Shown here one piece after another: positions 1 through 5,974 of a stretch of DNA of 7,844 nucleotides. This DNA comes from Ignavibacteria bacterium (GTDB taxonomy: Bacteria > Bacteroidota > Ignavibacteria > Ignavibacteriales > Melioribacteraceae): NCBI GenBank assembly GCA_003233295.1, contig QILJ01000261.1:1-7844 (forward strand). The letters are read 5' to 3'. The notes below the pieces were generated by a model that was not told the DNA's origin, ran no database searches, and was given only the letters and a program-made list of their open reading frames with translations. How positions within the stretch are numbered: position 1 is the stretch's first letter; each line of letters begins with the position of its first letter. The position numbers were made by a program, and so were the translations under genes.

Positions 1-37
1 AGATATTGATTCTGTGATTAATAGAGAAGTTTTATAA
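1..37 (+). CDS. possible 3' end of a plus-strand gene (partial)
   Basis: The frame beginning at position 2 reads DIDSVINREVL and ends at TAA (35-37). The composition is protein-like, and the other two plus-strand frames hit stops at once. Only eleven codons are visible, so no family can be named and the reading may be chance. If real, this gene is convergent with the minus-strand operon and belongs to a different transcription unit. Confidence 0.25.
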   Translation, partial: DIDSVINREVL

Positions 38-54
38 AGAATAAACTGGAGTAT

Positions 55-189
55 TCACTTCTGTACAGTTGCTTTATTTTCGATTATATTTTTATGACCA
101 TCAAAAATAATGGAATAAAGAAACTTTGGGGTTAATATACCAATATTTTCAGCCGACAAGTTATCAACCCAGAACAGGCAATTTTCCAT
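55..189 (-). CDS. small ORF, 44 codons, possible gene remnant
   Basis: An ATG at 189 opens a 44-codon frame ending at TGA (55-57). The peptide begins MENCLFWVDN, continues through ILTPKFLYSIIFDGH and ends NKATVQK, a mixed composition that looks more like protein than random AT-rich translation. There is no Shine-Dalgarno sequence before the ATG and an in-frame TGA lies one codon upstream of it. A second minus-strand frame is open over 164-241 (ending ENLNNGKLPVLG, stop), partly overlapping. Two neighbouring coding-like stretches in different frames would fit a decayed gene better than a functional small protein. I do not recognise the family. Confidence 0.2.
   Translation of the reverse strand: MENCLFWVDNLSAENIGILTPKFLYSIIFDGHKNIIENKATVQK
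129..170 (-). repeat. inner inverted repeat, 9-bp stem
   Basis: GGGTTAATA (129-137) faces TATCAACCC (162-170). In minus-strand RNA all nine positions can pair, one of them as G-U; on the plus strand one position is mismatched. The loop is 24 nt. It lies downstream of the last operon gene, but no T tract follows it, so I do not call it an intrinsic terminator. Confidence 0.35.
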
Positions 190-374
190 TATTCAAATTT
201 TCTAAAGGACTGGACAGTAATGAATACCAATTAATAATAATTTAAATTATCTAAATAATCATTTGTTATTTTAGTATTCTCACTCGTTATTGATTATCTG
301 GATTTAAGTTGAGGATTTATTATAATAAAGAATGCAAGGTGAAAAAATATTGTAAATAGAAACCTTTAATCGAA

Positions 375-995
375 CTAAAATTTTCTTGAGCCAATTAATT
401 CTTCCTCCATATGCGTCAGTCGGATGTATTGAGCCAAGAGGTGCATTATGGACTGATGAACATCTTCAATGACACCATAATTTTCAGCACTTATATGTAA
501 ATTTACATCAGCAATCTTTGCTGATCGACCACCAGAAAATCCTGTTAATGAAATTACTGGCAAATTGTTTTGCTTTGCCCAATTCGCAGCCCGCACAATA
601 TTTTCCGAATCCCCAGAGGAGCTAATAGTAATTAATACATCTCCGGCTTTAGCGAGTGATTTTAATTGGTATTCAAAAATCTCATCGTACGATAAATCAT
701 TTCCAATGGCAGTAATAATTTCTACAGTTGTACTAAGGGAGTAGATTCGTGAGACAAGATCAGTATCTGTGCGCACAAGTTTACAATGATCGCAAACCAA
801 ATGGTTTGCAATAGCTGCAGAGCCTCCATTCCCACACGAGAAAACCATACCACCATTAGTGTAGACCTTTGTTAGAATCTCTATCGCCTGGCGAAGTTCA
901 GATTCATCAATCGATGAGGCGGCTAAATTAATCTCCTTAAAATAATCTGCGGCATAATTTTCAATATTTGCATATTTCTTATTTGGGAAAGTCAT
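375..995 (-). CDS. SIS-domain sugar-phosphate isomerase, phosphoheptose isomerase (GmhA)-like
   Basis: A 206-residue single SIS domain, close to the usual GmhA length. GmhA converts sedoheptulose 7-phosphate to D-glycero-D-manno-heptose 7-phosphate in the cytoplasm, the first step towards LPS or S-layer heptose. Visible marks are the phosphate loop CGNGGSA (54-60), TAIGNDLSYDEIF (95-107), SSSGDS (125-130) and the C-terminal VIEDVHQSIMHLL (175-187). Against the zinc site known in E. coli GmhA (His61, Glu65, Gln172, His180), both histidines are kept (H65, H185), but Glu appears as D69 and Gln as E177. It is therefore a divergent member that may act on another sugar phosphate. No heptose kinase, phosphatase or nucleotidyltransferase lies beside it. 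The ATG at 995 is well supported by AAGGA eight bases upstream. It is the last gene of the operon, 84 bp after the preceding stop. Confidence 0.9.
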   Translation of the reverse strand: MTFPNKKYANIENYAADYFKEINLAASSIDESELRQAIEILTKVYTNGGMVFSCGNGGSAAIANHLVCDHCKLVRTDTDLVSRIYSLSTTVEIITAIGNDLSYDEIFEYQLKSLAKAGDVLITISSSGDSENIVRAANWAKQNNLPVISLTGFSGGRSAKIADVNLHISAENYGVIEDVHQSIMHLLAQYIRLTHMEEELIGSRKF

Positions 996-1003
996 AATAT
1001 GTT

Positions 1004-1008
1004 TCCTT
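1004..1008 (-). promoter_or_regulatory. ribosome binding site of the SIS isomerase gene
   Basis: AAGGA on the minus strand with an 8-base spacer to the ATG at 995. It fixes this start and suggests independent translation initiation after the 84-bp gap. Confidence 0.6.
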
Positions 1009-1079
1009 AATTAAATTATAAAAACTTATCATTATTATTTACATAACTATTTTGTAAAATCACCGTTACCCAGAGATAA

Positions 1080-2306
1080 TTATAGATTCCTATTCTTACT
1101 CTCAAATCCTAATAATCTTTTGACGTAATAGAAGCCAAGTACCAATGATGGTAAGGGGTCGTTCCAGGAAAATGATTCAGTGTAATGTCTTTTAGCAATA
1201 CTTTTTAACCAAGATTTCCAGGTGATTTTGCCTTTCCGATGAGCTTCCCGGAACGATAAAAAATCTCTGAAAGGTCTAATCAAAATAGCCCCCTTACGAT
1301 AGTTTTCGTATGGTGGAAGCTCTTTTCCAACCAATCGATTATAAACAAAAAGAGCAATATCAAAACCAGATCTTATAATTAATTCAGTAGCATTTGTAAG
1401 GCGTGGATTACACTCCATCAACTTTAATATTCCGTCACGAGGATCAAGTTTAAATTCAATAGCACCCAGACCCAGATAACCTGACCCTTTCATAAATTTT
1501 AAACCAAGCTCTGCAACTTTAGGATTCCAATCAGTCATTTGATAAGTACCATTTCCAGAGTCTATTGGATACTGTCGTAGTTTACGCTTTGTAAAATGCA
1601 TTAATGGATTTCCGTTCTCATCCATATAAGAATAATAACTTTGAAACTGGTTTTCTCCAACTCCAGGGATAAGTTCAGTTATAATCAGATCCGACCGAAA
1701 GTTATATTTTTGACCAAGCTCATACAGACTTTTAAATTCAGATAATAACTCATCTTGATTTTTAACGATAAATAGTTTTTTCAGAAAGTTACGTCCTCTA
1801 AATTCATGAGAAAATCGTGGTTTCAAAGCACAAGGATAAGGAAGAGAAGACATAATTCCCTCTAATTCTTGCTCTGAATTTATAGACCAGGTTTTAGGTG
1901 CAGGTACACCAATTTTATCTGCAATTTTAGAAGTTTCAGCTTTATCAAGCATTGCAAGCATAAGAGAATCATTTGATTCGGGTAAAATATAGTAATCAGC
2001 AAGTTGCATCCGATATCTTGAAACCATCTCAATAGTTTTATCGGAACAAGGAAAAATAACTGCTCCTCGAACTTGATCTAATGCCTCGCTAGTTAACCAC
2101 TGCACCCAGTCCTCTATACTTTCCCCGGTAAACTGAATTCGAGTACTATATTTTGAGAATCGACCATGGTTCTCTGGAATATTTAGTGTATAAACTGGAA
2201 TACCTTTATTGCCAAGGCTTCTTGCTACTGCAAGCGAAACAATGCCTCCATCTAAAAGAAGTACTGGGGGTACATCAGAAGTATCTCTTTTATGTTTTAT
2301 ATGCAT
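1080..2306 (-). CDS. ATP-grasp carboxylate-amine ligase-like protein (COG3919 type)
   Basis: A 408-residue ATP-grasp protein. ATP-grasp enzymes form an acyl-phosphate from a carboxylate and ATP, then pass it to a nucleophile, usually an amine. Residues 14-120 form the pre-ATP-grasp Rossmann-like part (VLLLDGGIVSLAVARSLG, then FPCSDK at 85-90). The nucleotide fold follows, with K162 in ALKPR, E211 in ITELIPG, and metal ligands E284 and E298/N300 in GAIEFKLD...LMECNPR. The C-terminal 90 residues are basic and contain WNDPLPSL (381-388), a tail I associate with COG3919-like ATP-grasp proteins of polysaccharide loci. D-aspartate ligase is a characterised relative. The ATG at 2306 overlaps the end of the preceding ligase gene by 17 bp, and AGAAG lies about 8 bases upstream. 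The next Met, M94, would remove half of the N-terminal domain. Substrate unknown. Confidence 0.85.
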   Translation of the reverse strand: MHIKHKRDTSDVPPVLLLDGGIVSLAVARSLGNKGIPVYTLNIPENHGRFSKYSTRIQFTGESIEDWVQWLTSEALDQVRGAVIFPCSDKTIEMVSRYRMQLADYYILPESNDSLMLAMLDKAETSKIADKIGVPAPKTWSINSEQELEGIMSSLPYPCALKPRFSHEFRGRNFLKKLFIVKNQDELLSEFKSLYELGQKYNFRSDLIITELIPGVGENQFQSYYSYMDENGNPLMHFTKRKLRQYPIDSGNGTYQMTDWNPKVAELGLKFMKGSGYLGLGAIEFKLDPRDGILKLMECNPRLTNATELIIRSGFDIALFVYNRLVGKELPPYENYRKGAILIRPFRDFLSFREAHRKGKITWKSWLKSIAKRHYTESFSWNDPLPSLVLGFYYVKRLLGFESKNRNL

Positions 2307-3393
2307 AATCTATCTTCTTATTTATATTTAGTAAATTGCTAAGTATAGGAATGGCAACCGGTACCATATCCTCAGAATTTCTTACCTGGTAGTGATAATG
2401 AAGACCCGGTACTGCATTAATTTCAATTATCTTTCCACCAGTTTGTTTCAAAGGAAATCGTATATCAGTGGTAATTATATCTATTCCTGCCAGATTGATA
2501 CCCAGTACACTTGTAGCTCTTCTGCATTCTGTCACTATATCATCACTAACAATATTGGTTATAGACTCGCTTTCATTAGCACCACTCTCGTTCGTTGTAG
2601 ATTTAATAGTTATTTTTTGACCTTCTTTCGGTACATCTTTTAACGAGAGACCAGATCTTCGAAGTGTCATTTTACAATCGAAATCGATTACAAGAACTTT
2701 CAATGACAATGATCCTGCTTGTTCGACCCGCCGTTTATTTTCTTTTTTTATTAAACTCCGTATTGATGAATATCCATCTCCGATAACCTGTGGTGGAATT
2801 CTGCGAATTGCATCTATCAATTCTCCGTTAAGAAATAACAAACGATATACATCACCCGGAATCAATCTCTCTATAATAACAGTAGGACTAAAAGCAGATG
2901 CAAACAGCGCGGCACGTTTTAGCTCGACACTAGATTTTATATGCGTTGTAACACCTTTCCCACCGGCGCTATCCAATGCCGGTTTAACTACGCAAGGTGC
3001 ACCCTGAGAATTTAGGAACTCTTTTGCTGACTCAATATCATTAATTGTAAAAGCATGAAAAGGTGGCACAGGAATTCCATTTTCTAATAAGATTTTGCTG
3101 ACAAGGGGTTTATTTCTTGCAACCTGAAGCAGTGCACAATTGTCAATTTCAACCATATAGTCATATATCCATTTTGATCTTCCTTTGTAACTAGCTCTAT
3201 AAAAGCCCCCGGGGTAACTCTCTATATCTACAGAAAGTTTAGAGGCAGCATCAAGCCACATATTTTTATGAAATTCTGAAAAGGTGTCTTTAAGTTGCAG
3301 ACCATGACCGGATAATTTATTCCAACCATGTCTTAGAAAATACAGTATGCGCAAAAGATTACTAATCAATTTATTTAATCGTGGAAACTTCAC
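2290..3393 (-). CDS. ATP-grasp ligase resembling the ATP-grasp module of cyanophycin synthetase
   Basis: A 367-residue ATP-grasp protein. Features in order: a short hydrophobic stretch near the N-terminus (LISNLLRILYFL, 9-20); NKPLVSKILLENGIPVP (94-110), the usual entry to the fold; K137 in VVKPALDSAGGKGV (135-148), the ATP-binding lysine and flexible glycine loop; E175; VIGDGYSSIRSLI (203-215); a TTNESGANESES stretch (266-277), like the corresponding region of cyanophycin synthetase; GIDI (303-306); and the metal-binding EINAVPGLHYH (324-334). Cyanophycin synthetase adds Asp and Arg to a peptide and carries an extra Mur-ligase half of similar size; that half is absent, so this is a stand-alone ligase, plausibly making an amide or peptide bond on a small acceptor. 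The start is GTG at 3393 with a weak ACGAG upstream; an in-frame TAA four codons further up excludes a longer form. Confidence 0.85.
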   Translation of the reverse strand: MKFPRLNKLISNLLRILYFLRHGWNKLSGHGLQLKDTFSEFHKNMWLDAASKLSVDIESYPGGFYRASYKGRSKWIYDYMVEIDNCALLQVARNKPLVSKILLENGIPVPPFHAFTINDIESAKEFLNSQGAPCVVKPALDSAGGKGVTTHIKSSVELKRAALFASAFSPTVIIERLIPGDVYRLLFLNGELIDAIRRIPPQVIGDGYSSIRSLIKKENKRRVEQAGSLSLKVLVIDFDCKMTLRRSGLSLKDVPKEGQKITIKSTTNESGANESESITNIVSDDIVTECRRATSVLGINLAGIDIITTDIRFPLKQTGGKIIEINAVPGLHYHYQVRNSEDMVPVAIPILSNLLNINKKIDYAYKT

Positions 3394-3452
3394 ACTGAAA
3401 CTCGTTTAAGAATTATATATAGATGTTATCGTAAATTGATAATAATTTATTA

Positions 3453-4241
3453 CTACTGTTTTAATTTATTCTTTACTTCTTCAACTTCCTGTTTGGCTCT
3501 TGACATCAAAAAACGGTCATCGCTTTGGAGTGAGACAAACTGGAATCCTTCCTTAATCATTTCCACCGCTACATTCACAGAATTTGTATGTATACCTGCT
3601 GGTATACCGTGCTGTTTTGCCTTATTCAGTATCTCTTGTCTTGCCTCTATAAACTCAGGATCACTTTGCCCTTTACGTGGTTCTTTACCGAGTGCCATTG
3701 CTAAATCTGAAGGTCCTATGTAAATGCCACCAATTCCTGGGGTAGTAAGAATTTTATCAAGATTTCTTATTGCCTCCCGAGTTTCGATCTGCGGAATAAC
3801 CAATGTTTCCTCGTTTGCATAGTTGTGATAATCACCACCTCCGTGTATGGCACCTCCACTAGAGTATTTTGTCCTTATTGGTCCGAAACTGCGATAACCT
3901 TGTGGCGGATATTTGCAAGCACGTACAAGCAATTCGGCATCCTCGGGAGTATTAATCATTGGACAAATTACTCCATATGATCCAGCATCTAATATTTTCA
4001 TTAGTATGGCAGGATCATTCCAAGGTACTCGAGTAAGCGGTATCACACTTGTCGATGATATTGCTTGTAACATTGTAACAGCAACCTGGTAATCAACCAG
4101 CCCATGCTGCATATCAATTGTGATAGAGTCAAATCCCTGATGAGCCATGATCTCAGTAGAGAAAGAACTTGGAATTGAGCACCAGCCATTAATTACTGCT
4201 TCACCACGATTCCATATCTCTTTTATAGTATTTTTTCTCAT
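3453..4241 (-). CDS. HpcH/HpaI family (class II pyruvate) aldolase
   Basis: A 262-residue TIM-barrel aldolase of normal length. The family makes or cleaves 2-keto-4-hydroxy acids, using pyruvate enolate and a divalent metal; HpaI, GarL and the 2-keto-3-deoxy-L-rhamnonate aldolase RhmA/YfaU are examples. The expected catalytic residues are present: H46 in IDMQHG (42-47), R71 in LTRVPWND (69-76), metal ligand E153 in PQIETREA (150-157), and metal ligand D179 in IGPSDLAMALG (175-185). YPPQGYRSFGP (111-121) is also typical. In this operon it may work in the synthetic direction, joining pyruvate to an aldehyde, or it may cleave a keto-deoxy sugar acid. The ATG at 4241 follows AGGAG by six bases, so the start is secure. 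Spacing is 64 bp from the lactonase gene and 59 bp to the ligase gene. Substrate cannot be read from sequence. Confidence 0.92.
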   Translation of the reverse strand: MRKNTIKEIWNRGEAVINGWCSIPSSFSTEIMAHQGFDSITIDMQHGLVDYQVAVTMLQAISSTSVIPLTRVPWNDPAILMKILDAGSYGVICPMINTPEDAELLVRACKYPPQGYRSFGPIRTKYSSGGAIHGGGDYHNYANEETLVIPQIETREAIRNLDKILTTPGIGGIYIGPSDLAMALGKEPRKGQSDPEFIEARQEILNKAKQHGIPAGIHTNSVNVAVEMIKEGFQFVSLQSDDRFLMSRAKQEVEEVKNKLKQ

Positions 4242-4247
4242 TTTAAG

Positions 4248-4252
4248 CTCCT
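4248..4252 (-). promoter_or_regulatory. ribosome binding site of the aldolase gene
   Basis: AGGAG on the minus strand, six bases before the ATG at 4241. It is the strongest Shine-Dalgarno match in the window. Confidence 0.7.
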
Positions 4253-4274
4253 ATTATAAACTATTTAATGACTA

Positions 4275-4303
4275 AGAATATAAAAAGTAAACTGTAATAT
4301 TCT
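4275..4303 (-). repeat. inverted repeat between lactonase and aldolase genes
   Basis: AGAATAT (4275-4281) and ATATTCT (4297-4303) form a perfect 7-bp stem with a 15-base loop, just after the stop of the lactonase gene. It is AT-only apart from one G-C pair, so the hairpin would be weak. It might affect transcript processing or may be chance in AT-rich DNA. Confidence 0.25.
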
Positions 4304-4305
4304 AT

Positions 4306-4989
4306 TTATGGTGCACTATAGACAACGACGGGTATATCAACCTGCGACAGAACAAGCCGTAAGGGAATCTCATAATTAGATCCGGGAATTTTTGCTCTAC
4401 GATATACAGAATGTTTATCCTTACCCGCAAACAACAAATAAATCTTTCTAGCATTTAGAATAGTCGTTGCAGTAAGAGAAATTCTCGCCAACCGGGAATT
4501 TGTACCTGCAATTGCAACGCAATGAGAATCAGATACATTAATAGCTTTATCTCCCGGGAATAGAGAAGCAAAATGTCCATCGGATCCTATACCAAGATAT
4601 ACTGCATCAAATGGTAATTGTAATTTCTTAAGTTGCGATTCACAATATTTAATATCTGCTTCAATAGACTTATGCCCTCTGTATAATGGAATGAACGTAG
4701 TATCTTCTGACAGATATTTCAACAAATACGAACGCACTAATTGCTCGTTACTCTCCGGATGGTCATTTGGAACCCATCTTTCATCTGTGAGAGTAATTGT
4801 AATATTATTCCAATTCAACCTATGTTTACGCAAATATTCAAATACTTTTCTAGGGGATTTTCCACCAGAAACTGCCAGAAGTGCCTGACCACGCATGGAT
4901 ATTGCTTCACGCAGAGTACCCACCAGATCTATTACCAATGCAGAAGCTGCCTCTTCAAGGGTTGAGAATTTTCGCTCTTCTATTTGCAA
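4306..4989 (-). CDS. pgl: 6-phosphogluconolactonase-like protein
   Basis: A 227-residue protein of the NagB/RpiA-like fold with the full 6-phosphogluconolactonase signature: AVSGGKSP (39-46), LTDERWVPNDHPESNE (67-82) and LGIGSDGHFASLFPG (132-146), with the catalytic histidine expected at H139, then ARISLT (168-173) and LLFAGKDK (185-192). The known reaction is hydrolysis of 6-phosphogluconolactone in the cytoplasmic oxidative pentose phosphate pathway. Here glucose-6-phosphate dehydrogenase and gluconate-6-phosphate dehydrogenase are absent; it sits between two dehydrogenases and an aldolase, so it may instead open a lactone made by the neighbouring Gfo/Idh enzyme. The start appears to be TTG (4989), because no ATG lies in frame before residue 32. 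The TGA of the hydroxyacid dehydrogenase gene lies in the same frame six codons upstream. Length and N-terminus fit the family. Confidence 0.9.
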   Translation of the reverse strand: MQIEERKFSTLEEAASALVIDLVGTLREAISMRGQALLAVSGGKSPRKVFEYLRKHRLNWNNITITLTDERWVPNDHPESNEQLVRSYLLKYLSEDTTFIPLYRGHKSIEADIKYCESQLKKLQLPFDAVYLGIGSDGHFASLFPGDKAINVSDSHCVAIAGTNSRLARISLTATTILNARKIYLLFAGKDKHSVYRRAKIPGSNYEIPLRLVLSQVDIPVVVYSAP

Positions 4990-5004
4990 TTTCCATTTTC
5001 CATT

Positions 5005-5961
5005 TCAATACGTTGGGGGATAATTCTGATTCGGTAATTCATTCTTATCAAGCCCCGCAATTGCTGCCCTTCCCATTGCTAACACTGCTTCTTCAGAACT
5101 TCCACCAATGTGCGGTGTCGCCATAAAATTAGACAGCTTTAATAGCTCTAAATCTTCCGGTGGTTCTGTGCCAAAAACATCAAAGCCTGCCCCAGCAAGT
5201 TTTCCACTCTTTAACAATCGTTTAACCTCGTTTTCATCAACCAACCCACCGCGAGCAGTATTGATAAGAATCGCACCTGTTTTCATTTTTCTCAATTGAT
5301 CTGATCCTAATATATCATGTGTAGTCTCATTTAGTGGGATGTGCAAACTAACGATATCAGATCGATGTAAAAGATTATTAAGAGTTACTGGTTCAACATT
5401 ATAAGATTTATAAAAATCAGGAAAATCTAAAATGTCATTTGCAATTACTGTACAACCGAGTGATCGCAAAATGATAGTTAAGTCTTTACCAACATTACCA
5501 CAACCAATAATTCCGACAGTCCTTTCTGAGAGTTGTTTCCCTATTACATTCTTCCAGATACCATCACGAATATCGAGCTGTATTTGAGGTAATCTTCTTA
5601 GAAGTGAAATCATAAAAGCGATTGTTAATTCGGATACAGAACGCTTATTAACGCCTGAGGTCCATCCCAATTTAACACCGTGCCGCCGCATAGCAGCAAT
5701 ATCCAGCATATCGGTTCCAACTCCATATTTACTAATCACTTTTAGTTTAGGAAGTTTTGATAATATAGATTCATTAATTTTTTCTAAGCCAATAATTAAT
5801 TTCTCTCGCCCTTTAACAAAATTGACTAATTCCTGACCGCCCAAAGGGATACCTTTATCATTAAATTGTACATCTAAATATCTTTCCAACAATTCGGAAC
5901 GCAATTTGGGATGTTTTGAGAATGAGCGAGAAGCGACAGCAATTGGAGTTGTTGATTTCAT
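5005..5961 (-). CDS. D-2-hydroxyacid dehydrogenase (phosphoglycerate dehydrogenase-like, short form)
   Basis: An NAD-dependent D-isomer-specific 2-hydroxyacid dehydrogenase, interconverting 2-keto and D-2-hydroxy acids. Residues are counted from the longer TTG start (321 aa). KYGVGTDMLD (81-90) belongs to the catalytic domain. The Rossmann domain carries GIIGCGNVG (153-161, GxGxxG) with D179 at the end of the second strand, favouring NAD over NADP. The catalytic triad is R240 (NTARGG), E269 (FGTEPP) and H287 (TPHIGG). There is no C-terminal ACT domain, so serine feedback control as in long SerA is not expected. I prefer the ATG at 5961 (318 aa); TTG at 5970 is also in frame, only 4 bp after the previous stop, and neither has a clear Shine-Dalgarno site. 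It is tightly coupled to the sugar dehydrogenase upstream and to the lactonase downstream. The exact substrate (3-phosphoglycerate, lactate or glycerate-like acid) is open. Confidence 0.9.
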   Translation of the reverse strand: MKSTTPIAVASRSFSKHPKLRSELLERYLDVQFNDKGIPLGGQELVNFVKGREKLIIGLEKINESILSKLPKLKVISKYGVGTDMLDIAAMRRHGVKLGWTSGVNKRSVSELTIAFMISLLRRLPQIQLDIRDGIWKNVIGKQLSERTVGIIGCGNVGKDLTIILRSLGCTVIANDILDFPDFYKSYNVEPVTLNNLLHRSDIVSLHIPLNETTHDILGSDQLRKMKTGAILINTARGGLVDENEVKRLLKSGKLAGAGFDVFGTEPPEDLELLKLSNFMATPHIGGSSEEAVLAMGRAAIAGLDKNELPNQNYPPTY

Positions 5962-5974
5962 ATTTTGCAAATAT

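Larger units (their letters stand above)
51..227. repeat. spaced imperfect inverted repeat (16 of 19 bases)
   Basis: Bases 51-69 (GTATTCACTTCTGTACAGT) match the reverse complement of 209-227 (GTATTCATTACTGTCCAGT) at 16 of 19 positions. With a one-base gap the match continues inward into CTTTA. The arms are 139 bp apart and enclose a second inverted repeat. This could be the ends of a small degenerate transposable element or a long-range hairpin. No clear target-site duplication can be told apart from the AT-rich flanks. Confidence 0.4.
38..374. other. AT-rich non-coding region downstream of the operon
   Basis: No intact gene of normal size is seen here. The stretch holds a spaced inverted repeat (51-69 with 209-227), an inner inverted repeat (129-137 with 162-170), and short minus-strand open stretches described separately. 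I see no GC-rich hairpin followed by a T tract, so the place where the operon transcript ends is not evident. Confidence 0.6.

Noticed and set aside
316..329. Perfect 14-bp palindrome TTTATTATAATAAA as a terminator or operator
   Set aside because: It has no loop and only A-T pairs, and such palindromes are common in AT-rich DNA.
2392..2643. Plus-strand open frame of 83 codons opposite the cyanophycin-synthetase-like ligase gene
   Set aside because: It lies wholly inside a well-supported minus-strand gene with intact motifs and has no recognisable domain.
3436..3723. Plus-strand open frame of 95 codons opposite the aldolase gene
   Set aside because: It is antisense to the part encoding the metal ligand D179 and the C-terminus of the aldolase; its composition is that of a reversed coding strand.
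4691..5299. Several overlapping plus-strand open frames opposite the lactonase and hydroxyacid dehydrogenase genes
   Set aside because: They are mutually overlapping shadows of two strong minus-strand genes and show no motif.
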